Of a stretch of DNA of 64,000 nucleotides, positions 1 to 7,468 are shown in pieces. The notes beneath the pieces are model-generated. The model saw only the letters and a program-made list of their open reading frames with translations. It was not told the origin of the DNA and did no database searches. The stretch spans positions 62,001-126,000 of the forward strand of contig CANFKC010000007.1 of assembly GCA_947447265.1 (NCBI GenBank), given 5' to 3'. This DNA is from Chitinophagaceae bacterium (GTDB lineage: Bacteria > Bacteroidota > Bacteroidia > Chitinophagales > Chitinophagaceae). How positions within the stretch are numbered: position 1 is the stretch's first letter; each line of letters starts with the position of its first letter. A program made the translations under genes and the position numbers.

Positions 1-147
1 CAAACCATGGATGCGAAGGTGGCGTTTGCGTGATTTTGACTTTTTAGTTAACAAGTGGCTTTTAAAAGCTTTGTACCTACGTATCTTGCCTGTACCTGTA
101 ACTCTGAATGTTTTCTTCGCACGTGAGTGCGTTTTCATTTTTGGCAT
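1..147 (-). CDS. rpmI: 50S ribosomal protein L35, N-terminal part (runs off the left edge)
   Basis: Reading leftwards from the ATG at 147, the frame is open to base 1 and gives 49 residues beginning [20 protein letters not shown]. This matches the conserved start of bacterial L35, including the later [12 protein letters not shown] segment and a basic tail. L35 is a small, very basic protein of the large ribosomal subunit, normally about 65 residues, so roughly 15 residues lie outside the window. A TAnnTTTG element sits 21 bases upstream. In many bacteria rpmI follows infC in one operon. Here the gene upstream is on the other strand, so rpmI begins its own transcript. rplT is expected just beyond the edge but cannot be seen. 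Confidence 0.93.
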   Translation of the reverse strand, partial: MPKMKTHSRAKKTFRVTGTGKIRRYKAFKSHLLTKKSKSRKRHLRIHGL

Positions 148-167
148 GGTATTCAAATTTGGGATTG

Positions 168-175
168 CAAAGGTA
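168..175 (-). promoter_or_regulatory. Putative -7 promoter element of rpmI
   Basis: The minus strand reads TACCTTTG, a match to the Bacteroidota -7 consensus TAnnTTTG, 21 bases before the rpmI ATG. No clear TTTG -33 box was found at the usual spacing. Confidence 0.5.
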
Positions 176-322
176 ATTAATTTTTGTATTGAATATTTAT
201 TTTTTGAGTGCTGTTGTTATATTTTTTTTATATCAATGCATTTTGGTGCTTTCTACTCTTTTTAAATACTCAAATCGTACTGCAATATTAATTCATTATT
301 TTTACCGCCTTAACTATTTATA

Positions 323-895
323 ATGGCCATACTTCGTTTCAGGATTTATTGGGAAGATGACGACCTTACCTATCGCGATATCGAGATACAGGGACAACAG
401 ACTTTTTTAGATTTTCATAAAGCTATTCTGCTCGCTTACGAGTTTGATGGCAAGCATCCGGCATCATTTTACGAAAGCAATGATAAGTGGGCTTATGGCC
501 GGGAATTTAATTCGGAAGTACTGGTTAACAAGAAAGACGCCCCTGCGCTTTCCATGGGTCGCACGCCGGTATCAGCCTTGGTTTCTACTCCAAACCAGAA
601 GTTCATTTATGTGTATGACCCAGTTAAAAAGTGGACCTTCCTGGTAGAACTTACCAGCGTTTGTAAAGAAGAGACCTACAAGCGTGTTTACCCATTTGTA
701 TTGCGTAAAGAAGGTGTTGCGCCTGCACAATACGGCATTAAGGGCGTTAACCCGAGCAAGCTGATGGAAATAGAAGAAAAATATGACCTTGGCGCGGAAG
801 AAATGGCTGAAGGCTTTGGCTCTGACGACGGCAGCGAAATGGGCGTAGCCGATGAAGGGCATGCGGAAGAGACAGATGCTGGCAGCGACTTTTAG
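323..895 (+). CDS. Plasmid pRiA4b ORF-3-like protein
   Basis: This 190-residue protein starts at the ATG at 323 and resembles the pRiA4b ORF-3 / IS1096 TnpR-like family. It has a N-terminal beta-rich part (LRFRIYWEDDDLTYRDIEI), then a helix with HKAILLAYEFDGKHPASFY, and a later YDPVKKWTFLVEL segment, which are typical of that fold. Residues from about 155 onward are a low-complexity acidic tail rich in Glu, Asp and Gly. The molecular role of the family is unknown. Although first noticed on mobile elements, chromosomal copies are common in Bacteroidota, and no transposase lies nearby. The gene ends 33 bases before miaA on the same strand, so the two may be cotranscribed. Confidence 0.75.
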   Translation: MAILRFRIYWEDDDLTYRDIEIQGQQTFLDFHKAILLAYEFDGKHPASFYESNDKWAYGREFNSEVLVNKKDAPALSMGRTPVSALVSTPNQKFIYVYDPVKKWTFLVELTSVCKEETYKRVYPFVLRKEGVAPAQYGIKGVNPSKLMEIEEKYDLGAEEMAEGFGSDDGSEMGVADEGHAEETDAGSDF

Positions 896-928
896 AGATA
901 ATTACACCAAAATATAATAGCCGCGGAC

Positions 929-1852
929 TTGTCCACAACCACGAAAACTGCAATTATAATACATGGACCTACAGCCGTAGGTAAAACTGCTATAGCTATT
1001 GCCGTAGCACAGCAACTGGGCACTGCCATTATATCGGCCGATAGCAGGCAGTGCTACAAAGGCATGGCAATTGGCACTGCGCAGCCCTCGCAAGAGGAAC
1101 TAAACGCTGTGCACCATTATTTTATAAATGAGTACCCGGTTACTACGGCCCTTTCTGCAGCGGACTATGAAAACCTCGCATTGGGCTGGCTCCATGATCT
1201 TTTCCAGGGTAACGATACTGCGGTGGTTTGTGGTGGCACAGGCTTGTATATAAAAGCGCTGTGCGAGGGTATGGATGCTATGCCGGCAGTAAATGAGCAG
1301 GTGCTGCAGGTAACGGAAACCGATTACGCACAACATGGCCTTAGCTGGCTGCAGCAGGCCATTGAAAAGGAGGATGCAGCCTTTTTTAAGAGCGGAGAAA
1401 TTCATAATCCCTCGCGGCTTTTAAGGGCGCTCATTTTTATCCGGTCTACCGGCGAGAGCATTCTTAAGTACCGCACGGGGATAAAAAAAGTAAGGCCATT
1501 TAATATTGTTAAGATTGGGCTGGAGCTGCCCCGGGAAGCTTTATATGCCCGCATCAACATGCGGGTTGACGCTATGATGGCAGCCGGGCTTTTAGACGAA
1601 GTGCGGGCGCTGTATCCATATAAAGACCTTAAGAATCTGCAAACAGTAGGGTATACCGAAATGTTCGATTACCTGGATGCCAAATGCACGCTGCCAGAAG
1701 CAATTGATAAAATAAAGCAACATAGCCGCAACTACGCCAAACGGCAAATGACCTGGTTTAAGAAAGATGCTGATACAATATGGTTGCCGGCTGACAGGCC
1801 GGATACTGCACAGCAGATAGTTGATATGGCTAACCGAACCCAAGGTAAGTAG
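929..1852 (+). CDS. miaA: tRNA dimethylallyltransferase
   Basis: MiaA transfers a dimethylallyl group to N6 of adenosine 37 in tRNAs that read UNN codons. The P-loop GPTAVGKT is at residues 13-20, followed by the DSRQCYKGM motif that binds substrate, and by CGGTGLYIKAL and a C-terminal TVGYTEMFDYL plus RNYAKRQMTWFK region that contacts tRNA. At 307 residues it is normal in length. The start is a TTG at 929: an in-frame TAA lies at 899-901, no ATG occurs between it and the P-loop, and this start puts the P-loop at the usual distance from the N-terminus. It follows the pRiA4b ORF-3-like gene by 33 bases. Confidence 0.95.
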   Translation: MSTTTKTAIIIHGPTAVGKTAIAIAVAQQLGTAIISADSRQCYKGMAIGTAQPSQEELNAVHHYFINEYPVTTALSAADYENLALGWLHDLFQGNDTAVVCGGTGLYIKALCEGMDAMPAVNEQVLQVTETDYAQHGLSWLQQAIEKEDAAFFKSGEIHNPSRLLRALIFIRSTGESILKYRTGIKKVRPFNIVKIGLELPREALYARINMRVDAMMAAGLLDEVRALYPYKDLKNLQTVGYTEMFDYLDAKCTLPEAIDKIKQHSRNYAKRQMTWFKKDADTIWLPADRPDTAQQIVDMANRTQGK

Positions 1853-1914
1853 CGTGATTAGTTTTGATGGATCCCACCACTTTTGTTCCGGCTAAGATTT
1901 TCGCAATAAACATG

Positions 1915-1922
1915 TAAATTTG
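1915..1922 (+). promoter_or_regulatory. Putative -7 promoter element of the M1 peptidase gene
   Basis: TAAATTTG matches TAnnTTTG. It lies 62 bases before the preferred ATG at 1985 and just before a weaker in-frame start at 1925, which supports the downstream start. Confidence 0.4.
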
Positions 1923-1984
1923 TTATGTTCCGGCTTGTGCAGCAATGTAAAGTACGTCGGAGTTTACGTTCAAAAATTTCTACG

Positions 1985-3934
1985 ATGCTTTATAAAAGGG
2001 TGATACCTGTTTTGTTGTTATTATCATTGTTTTCTACAGCTGCATTTGCGGGTGCGGGTATGTGTTCCAAACAAAAAAGCCACAAGGGTGGTCCGGCAGC
2101 TAAAACCACGCTGGCAAGCCTTGCGGAAGATAATTACGATATAAAATACCTGAAATTCAATCTAAGTTTAACGGACACTTCAGTATATGTTGCAGGCAAT
2201 GTATCGACCACCGCGCAGGTCGTTGCCAGTACGCTCAGCACCTATGTTTTTGAGTTGGATACTACTTTAAATATTGACTCTGCATTTATTAATGGTACCG
2301 CGGTTACGGTGGCTACGGCAGGCTCAATAAGAATCATCACGTTACCATCGGCGCTTAGTGCCGGGGCAATGTTTACTGCAAAGATCTATTATAAAGGCTT
2401 GCCTCCCGGTGGTGGCGGCGGCTTTTTTAATGGTATAACGCATTCCGTCTCAGGTAGTGGCACACACATGGTGTTTACGGTAAGCGACCCTTATGTTGCC
2501 AAGAACTGGTGGCCTTGCAAGCAGTCGATTCCCGATAAAATTGATTCGGTTGATATGTTCATAACGGTGCCGCGCGGGGTGGTAGATGGTAGCAATGGTT
2601 TACTGGTAAATGTAGATACCAGCAGCGTTGCTGGCTTTGCAACTTACCACTGGAAGACCAACTATAAAATTGATTATTACCTCATTTCAATTGCTGTTGC
2701 AAAATACAGCCAGTACAAGTCTTACATGCATTTTAGCGGCAGCAGCGATTCTATGCTTGTGCATAATTTCTTCATGGATACGGCTACGTTCAATCCGGCA
2801 TTTAAACCGCGTTTTGACAGCTTGCCCATGATCATAGATTTCTATTCAGGCTTATTCGGACGTTATCCTTTCTGGCGCGAAAAATATGGTGTATGCTATA
2901 CCACTTTGCCAGGCGGAATGGAGCACCAAACCATGGTAACCATTGGTGTACCGAATACCTACGTAATAGCCCATGAATTATGCCACCAGTGGTTTGGCGA
3001 TAATGTTACCTATAAAACCTGGGGCGATACCTGGTTGAGCGAAGGTTTCGCTACTTTTTCGGAACAACTGTTTCTAGATCATTTCTGGAGCCCTGCTGCA
3101 GGGAAGGCGCAACGCCAGAGCTACCTTAGCAGCGCTACCAGCAATGTTTGCGGCCGTTTATATGTTGATGACACTACCTCTTCATCAACCTTGTTTGATG
3201 GCACCACGGTATATGCGAAAGGGCAGGCAGTGGTAAGGATGCTGCAGTATGCTGCACCGTCAGATAGCGCCTTTTTCAGGACACTGCGTGACTACCAGAC
3301 AACCTATGCGCAGGGCCATGCCAGCACCGCGGATTTGAAGGCCATTGCGGAAAGTTATTATGGCTATAGCCTCGATACGTTTTTCAACCAATGGGTATAT
3401 GGTTATGGCTATCCGATCTACAGTATGTCGTGGGACCAGGTAGGCACTACCGTTTATGTAAAGTTGATACAGAAAAGGTCTTGCCCATCCAGGTTCAACA
3501 ATCATTTCAGCACCTATCTGCAGTTGCAACTGCATTGCGCAACAGCTGACACCTTCATTAAAGTATATAACAGCAGTGACACGCAGACCTATGTTTTCGA
3601 TTGGGTGCCAACCATGACCAATGTGTACCTTAATACCGATATCTGGACCCTGCTTAAACTTACAAATCCTGTGGTGCACGACCCAAAACTTGGGGTAGGT
3701 ATGGTGCCGTTGAAAGACTTAAAAATATTCCCTAACCCTACAGAAAATAACTGGCAGGTGGAAAATGTAAATGAGGGGGTAAAGCTGGCTTTGTATGACA
3801 TGGAAGGTCGCGCCGTATGGCAGGGTTTAACCTTTAAAGGTGGTACCACCATACCCGGCCAAAAGCTGGCACCCGGCAGTTATTATTTGCGTTTCGGCGA
3901 TATGGGCGCAAGCGTGCAGCTTACGCACTGGTAG
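1985..3934 (+). CDS. Secreted M1-family zinc metallopeptidase with T9SS type A sorting domain
   Basis: This is a 649-residue exported aminopeptidase-like protein. A signal peptide (LLLLSLFSTAAFAGAG) follows the ATG at 1985; the in-frame ATG at 1925 would add 20 charged residues before it and is unlikely. The M1 zinc site is intact, with HELCH at residues 330-334 and the second glutamate E353 in WLSEGFA, the standard 18-residue gap apart. The upstream GGMEHQ corresponds to the family's GAMEN exopeptidase motif. The last 75 residues start with LKIFPNPTENNW and form a type A C-terminal domain for T9SS secretion. It probably digests peptides at the cell surface or outside. The altered GAMEN motif (GGMEH) could shift substrate choice. 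Confidence 0.9.
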   Translation: MLYKRVIPVLLLLSLFSTAAFAGAGMCSKQKSHKGGPAAKTTLASLAEDNYDIKYLKFNLSLTDTSVYVAGNVSTTAQVVASTLSTYVFELDTTLNIDSAFINGTAVTVATAGSIRIITLPSALSAGAMFTAKIYYKGLPPGGGGGFFNGITHSVSGSGTHMVFTVSDPYVAKNWWPCKQSIPDKIDSVDMFITVPRGVVDGSNGLLVNVDTSSVAGFATYHWKTNYKIDYYLISIAVAKYSQYKSYMHFSGSSDSMLVHNFFMDTATFNPAFKPRFDSLPMIIDFYSGLFGRYPFWREKYGVCYTTLPGGMEHQTMVTIGVPNTYVIAHELCHQWFGDNVTYKTWGDTWLSEGFATFSEQLFLDHFWSPAAGKAQRQSYLSSATSNVCGRLYVDDTTSSSTLFDGTTVYAKGQAVVRMLQYAAPSDSAFFRTLRDYQTTYAQGHASTADLKAIAESYYGYSLDTFFNQWVYGYGYPIYSMSWDQVGTTVYVKLIQKRSCPSRFNNHFSTYLQLQLHCATADTFIKVYNSSDTQTYVFDWVPTMTNVYLNTDIWTLLKLTNPVVHDPKLGVGMVPLKDLKIFPNPTENNWQVENVNEGVKLALYDMEGRAVWQGLTFKGGTTIPGQKLAPGSYYLRFGDMGASVQLTHW

Positions 3935-3994
3935 GCTGAACGAGGTGTTTTGGCATAATAGTTGCGCTTTAGGTGGTAACCCAAATTCAGATTT

Positions 3995-4357
3995 ATGCGT
4001 TTTTATATCATGGTGTTATTGTCGCTGTTGTTTTTTGCTGCGGTATCTTGCAAAAAGTCGTCAACACCCGCTCCCGGGCATCTATATTCCGGGCGAATCA
4101 TCAATTCTATTTGCGGGCAAACGACCGTACAATTTACTGATGGCTCAGCATTTGGGCAGATGGGCTGGGTTGATGGTGGAATTACTTACAATAATGTGTT
4201 TAAGATATCTAATCCGTGCAACTGGAAGCCTGATAATAGCCCGCTTACCGATACCATAAAGTTTTATTTTGTAGCGCCATCAGCGCAAAATTGTGCGTTA
4301 TGTATGGCGGCCGGGCATACGCCAGATACAGCGTATAGTATAAGGTATGCACAGTAA
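3995..4357 (+). CDS. Small lipoprotein of unknown function
   Basis: The 120-residue product has a lipoprotein signal peptide with lipobox FAAVSC, cleaving before Cys19, then a short KKSSTPAPG linker. The mature part carries five more cysteines (in SICG, NPCNW and NCALCMAAGH), suggesting disulfides in the periplasm or at the surface. I do not recognise a family. It lies 60 bases after the M1 peptidase on the same strand and ends just before a strong hairpin, so the two may share a transcript. Confidence 0.7.
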   Translation: MRFYIMVLLSLLFFAAVSCKKSSTPAPGHLYSGRIINSICGQTTVQFTDGSAFGQMGWVDGGITYNNVFKISNPCNWKPDNSPLTDTIKFYFVAPSAQNCALCMAAGHTPDTAYSIRYAQ

Positions 4358-4383
4358 GGCGATTACTTGAATTCTTATAACGG

Positions 4384-4417
4384 AAATGGCTGCAGGTTTG
4401 TTTACCTGCAGCCATTT
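4384..4417. terminator. Bidirectional hairpin terminator
   Basis: A perfect 14-bp stem (4384-4397 with 4404-4417) closes a 6-base loop, with A and T runs at its ends. It sits between the converging lipoprotein gene and fbp and can serve both. Confidence 0.8.
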
Positions 4418-4463
4418 GTATAATTCAATTGTACTTTGCTTAGAATGGAATTCCTATTGCAAT

Positions 4464-5486
4464 TTAGCCTGCCGCAACTTCTTCTTTCACAAACTCAAGC
4501 GCTTTATTTACCATGTTTTTCGAGCCAATGAATATAGGCACGCGCTGATGCAATTCTGTTGGCTGAACGTCTAGAACGCGCTCATAACCGCAATGGCCAA
4601 TACCACCCGCAGCTTCCACAATAAACGTCATAGGGTTGCACTCGTATTGCAGGCGCAGCTTGCCTTTAGGCGAACTTTTATCAGCCGGGTAAATAAAGAT
4701 GCCGCCCTTAATTAACGTACGGTGAAGATCGCCCACCATAGAACCAATGTAGCGGTGAGAATAAGGCCTGCCTTCTTCTTTATTGCTTTCCATGCAGTAG
4801 TTAAGATAAGCCTTCATGCCTTCGCTGTACTTAATAGTATTGCCCTGGTTAAGGGAATATATTTTACCATTTTCAGGTATACGCATGTTAGGATGAGATA
4901 AGCAGAACTCGCCGATAGAAGGATCGAGGGTAAAGCCATTTACGCTTAATTTGGTAGCGTAAACCATCATGGTACTTGAGCCGTAGATGATGTAGCCTGC
5001 TGCCATTAATTTATTGCCAGCCTGTAGAAAATCAGCCTCGGTGCATGGTTTGCCCAATTCGCTTACCCTGCGGTAAATAGAGAAAATGGTGCCGATAGAT
5101 GCATTGACATCAATGTTAGAAGAGCCATCTAACGGATCGAATAATACAACGTATTTTGAATTGGCAGAAAATGTGTCTTCGTAAGAAACGTGGTCGTCGT
5201 TTTCTTCAGAAGCTATGCCCGCACAGTCAGTACTGCCTTTTAACACATGTATCAGTGTTTCGTCAGCCAGCACGTCGAGTTTCATTTGCTCTTCACCCTG
5301 TATGTTGGAAGAACCCTGCTTGCCCAACACATCAGAAAGGCCTGCGGTACGTACTTTATTATTGATCACCTTTCCTGCAAGCGCAATATCACGGAGCAAT
5401 GAAGATAGTTCACCTGTAGCCTGCGGAAACTTACGCGTCTCCTGGATGGTAAACTCATCCAGGGTAATTAATTTACCTTGTAACAT
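4464..5486 (-). CDS. fbp: Fructose-1,6-bisphosphatase class I
   Basis: FBPase removes the 1-phosphate of fructose-1,6-bisphosphate, the committed step of gluconeogenesis in the cytoplasm. The 340-residue product has the class I signature: the metal-binding IASEEND segment, the FDPLDGSSNID motif with its two metal aspartates, the RYIGSMVGDLHRTL phosphate-binding region and GGIFIYPADK near the sugar site. Length is normal. The ATG at 5486 is preceded by a TAATTTTG promoter element. No operon partner is visible; the terminator at 4384-4417 closes the unit. Confidence 0.96.
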   Translation of the reverse strand: MLQGKLITLDEFTIQETRKFPQATGELSSLLRDIALAGKVINNKVRTAGLSDVLGKQGSSNIQGEEQMKLDVLADETLIHVLKGSTDCAGIASEENDDHVSYEDTFSANSKYVVLFDPLDGSSNIDVNASIGTIFSIYRRVSELGKPCTEADFLQAGNKLMAAGYIIYGSSTMMVYATKLSVNGFTLDPSIGEFCLSHPNMRIPENGKIYSLNQGNTIKYSEGMKAYLNYCMESNKEEGRPYSHRYIGSMVGDLHRTLIKGGIFIYPADKSSPKGKLRLQYECNPMTFIVEAAGGIGHCGYERVLDVQPTELHQRVPIFIGSKNMVNKALEFVKEEVAAG

Positions 5487-5509
5487 TCTTTATCATTTAT
5501 CGTTCTGTT

Positions 5510-5517
5510 CAAAATTA
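5510..5517 (-). promoter_or_regulatory. Putative -7 promoter element of fbp
   Basis: The minus strand reads TAATTTTG, matching TAnnTTTG, 24 bases before the fbp start codon. Confidence 0.45.
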
Positions 5518-5558
5518 ATGAAATACAGGGAATAATGAAATCAATAGCACAATAACCT

Positions 5559-5566
5559 TATATTTG
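5559..5566 (+). promoter_or_regulatory. Putative -7 promoter element of the M23-like gene
   Basis: TATATTTG matches TAnnTTTG and lies 20 bases before the ATG at 5587. Confidence 0.45.
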
Positions 5567-5586
5567 AATAGCCAAGAGATACGCAA

Positions 5587-6060
5587 ATGAAATTCGTAAA
5601 TTTTTTTATTGCACTTTGCTTCTCTACGCAGGTTGTTCAGGCACAAAATTACCGGGTTTCAAAACCGCCAATTGATGGTATAATTGCAATTGCCAAAAAG
5701 CGACCAATACAAAAATGCGAACTTGGCCGCGAATATCGGGGGATAGCGGTGCAGTCCGCTTCAAATACTGTATATAGCATTGGAGATGGCGAAGTAACAC
5801 ATTGTACAAAAATAGCAGGCTCCTACCTTGTAATGGTTCGTTGTGACTCCCTCCATTATTGTTATAGGTACTTCAAAAAAGTGTTTGTTACCGAACACCA
5901 ACTTATCAAGACAAATACGCCGCTTGGAGCATTGGAATTTAATGATGAGCGTGAAAAGTACATTCTTGAATTTTCCGTTTGGGATAATCAAATACCACAT
6001 AACCTACTTCCATTAGCATCTTTGCTAAAGCTAGTTAAGGCACAAAAAATTGCAGATTAA
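5587..6060 (+). CDS. Secreted degenerate M23 (LytM-like) domain protein
   Basis: A signal peptide (FFIALCFSTQVVQAQ) precedes a small domain of about 130 residues. The order of segments fits the LytM/M23 barrel: GREYRGIAVQ, then YSIGDGEVTHC, SYLVMVRCDSLHYCYRYFK, TNTPLGALEF and finally LEFSVWDNQIPHNLLPL, matching the family pattern of 'hxGxDhxxxxGxxVxAxxxGxV ... hxHxxYxHL ... hhFxhxxxGxxxxP'. The zinc histidines and aspartate are not in place (RGIAV for the H-D segment, LEFSVW for HxH), so it is probably a non-catalytic binding module. It points toward the tail of the aminotransferase gene, leaving only 3 bases between them. Confidence 0.6.
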   Translation: MKFVNFFIALCFSTQVVQAQNYRVSKPPIDGIIAIAKKRPIQKCELGREYRGIAVQSASNTVYSIGDGEVTHCTKIAGSYLVMVRCDSLHYCYRYFKKVFVTEHQLIKTNTPLGALEFNDEREKYILEFSVWDNQIPHNLLPLASLLKLVKAQKIAD

Positions 6061-6063
6061 TAG

Positions 6064-7338
6064 CTATACCGCCTTCTTCAGCACATCTATCATCTGGTCT
6101 ATTTCTTGTTTGTTGTTGTAAATGTGAGTAGATATACGCGAGCAATTAAGGCCATTTTCAGGTACACTGCGGATGCGTATTTTCTGGTCAGCGCACTTCT
6201 TATAAAAATCCTGGTAGTCCACTCCTTTAATGCGGAAGCTGTTTACAGCGCAGCGGCTGCGTTCTTCGGTAGGGGTAAGCAATTCTATTTTCTCACCAAA
6301 TTCAAGCAGGCGGTCTTGTGTATACTTGCCCAGGCTTTTTATGCGGTTGTGTATGTTTTGCATGCCAATACTTTCCATAAAATCGATAGCAGCATTTACA
6401 CCTGCATACAGCCCGTTGGCTTGCGTGCCGCCATAGTATCTGTGTGCGCTGGGCGCATAAGCCTTGATGGCAGGCGGGTTCGTAAGCATATCCCAGCCAT
6501 CATCGCCACCTGCGCCAATATTGTAAGTTTGCAATGTATCCTGAAAATCTTTACGCACATAGAGGAAGCCTGTGCCTTTGGGGCCCAGCATCCATTTGTG
6601 GCTGCAGGTAGCATAAGTATCACAGCCTATATCATGCAGGTCAAGCATCAGCATACCAGGGCCATGGGCGCCATCAATTACTGAATAGATGTTCTTTGAC
6701 CTTGCCAGAGCGCAAATCTCTTTTACAGGCAATACCTGTCCGGCAGTGCAAGGGATGTGCGGGCAGGCGATAGCCCTTGTTTTATTGGTTATAAGTGATG
6801 AGATCCGTTCCAGGGTCTCATCGGCTGTTGCGCCGGGCGTGAACCTTTTTATTACTATACCGTGTAGTTTCTGCCTGTTGAGCCACGGCACGGCATTGCC
6901 AACATGCTCATGTGTGGTAAGTATTACTTCATCACCTTTTTTTAATGGAAGACCCCAGCAGGCTATGTTAATTCCTTCGGTAACATTGTGCGTAAGCGCG
7001 ATCTCATCGTCGTTGGCACCAACAAATTTTGCAATTTTCGGCGGAGTCTTATCGTAGGCGCCATAGTTGCCCATCTGGTCGGCATCCATCATAGACGCAC
7101 GCGTGACGTCAATTACGGGATAGGGCGATGGCCCGAACGTACCATTATTCAGGTAAATAAGGTCTTTTGTCAGCGGGAAAAGTTGCCGCACATTGGCCCA
7201 ATAGGCTTCATCATCGTGGGCTACAGGCGCACCGCCGGTTTTCGCCTGCTGTGCAGCAGCGAACAGATCAACCTCTTTCAGCGAAAGAGCTGCCAGCACT
7301 GTTGCTGACCTCAGGAAATTTCGGCGGTTAAATTGCAT
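6064..7338 (-). CDS. Tat-exported class V aminotransferase-fold PLP enzyme
   Basis: This 424-residue protein belongs to the class V aminotransferase / cysteine desulfurase / isopenicillin-N epimerase-like group. The PLP lysine is K248 in CSHKWMLGPKGTGF, and D222-x-x-H225 (DGAHG) is the usual cofactor-binding pair. The N-terminus carries a twin-arginine signal, NRRNFLRSATVLAAL, which predicts export already folded with its cofactor. The exact substrate cannot be read from sequence; the enzyme lacks the catalytic-cysteine loop of true desulfurases as far as I can see. It stands alone on the minus strand, upstream of nothing obviously linked. Confidence 0.85.
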   Translation of the reverse strand: MQFNRRNFLRSATVLAALSLKEVDLFAAAQQAKTGGAPVAHDDEAYWANVRQLFPLTKDLIYLNNGTFGPSPYPVIDVTRASMMDADQMGNYGAYDKTPPKIAKFVGANDDEIALTHNVTEGINIACWGLPLKKGDEVILTTHEHVGNAVPWLNRQKLHGIVIKRFTPGATADETLERISSLITNKTRAIACPHIPCTAGQVLPVKEICALARSKNIYSVIDGAHGPGMLMLDLHDIGCDTYATCSHKWMLGPKGTGFLYVRKDFQDTLQTYNIGAGGDDGWDMLTNPPAIKAYAPSAHRYYGGTQANGLYAGVNAAIDFMESIGMQNIHNRIKSLGKYTQDRLLEFGEKIELLTPTEERSRCAVNSFRIKGVDYQDFYKKCADQKIRIRSVPENGLNCSRISTHIYNNKQEIDQMIDVLKKAV

Positions 7339-7415
7339 GGGGTATTTTTATTTCATGAATGCATAAATGTACACATAAAACATTTCAAGTTGTAAAATTA
7401 ACCGGACGTTAACGA

Positions 7416-7440
7416 AGCAGCCCGCAATTTGCGGGCTGCT
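7416..7440 (-). terminator. Hairpin downstream of dxs
   Basis: A 10-bp GC-rich stem (7416-7425 with 7431-7440) and 5-base loop lies 28 bases past the dxs stop. A long U-run is missing on the minus strand, so it may be a processing or stabilising hairpin instead. Confidence 0.5.
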
Positions 7441-7468
7441 AAAAGAAATATGCTCTGAAACTTATATT

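Noticed and set aside
11-265. 84-codon open frame on the plus strand at the left edge
   Set aside because: It lies antisense to rpmI, whose protein sequence is unmistakable; the plus-strand translation has no protein-like features.
323-895. pRiA4b ORF-3-like protein as a sign of a mobile element or plasmid segment
   Set aside because: No transposase, inverted ends or integrase nearby; the family is common as ordinary chromosomal genes in Bacteroidota.
3840-4259. 139-codon frame bridging the M1 peptidase and the lipoprotein gene
   Set aside because: It overlaps both genes in another frame and lacks any signal; the lipoprotein with its lipobox is the better reading.
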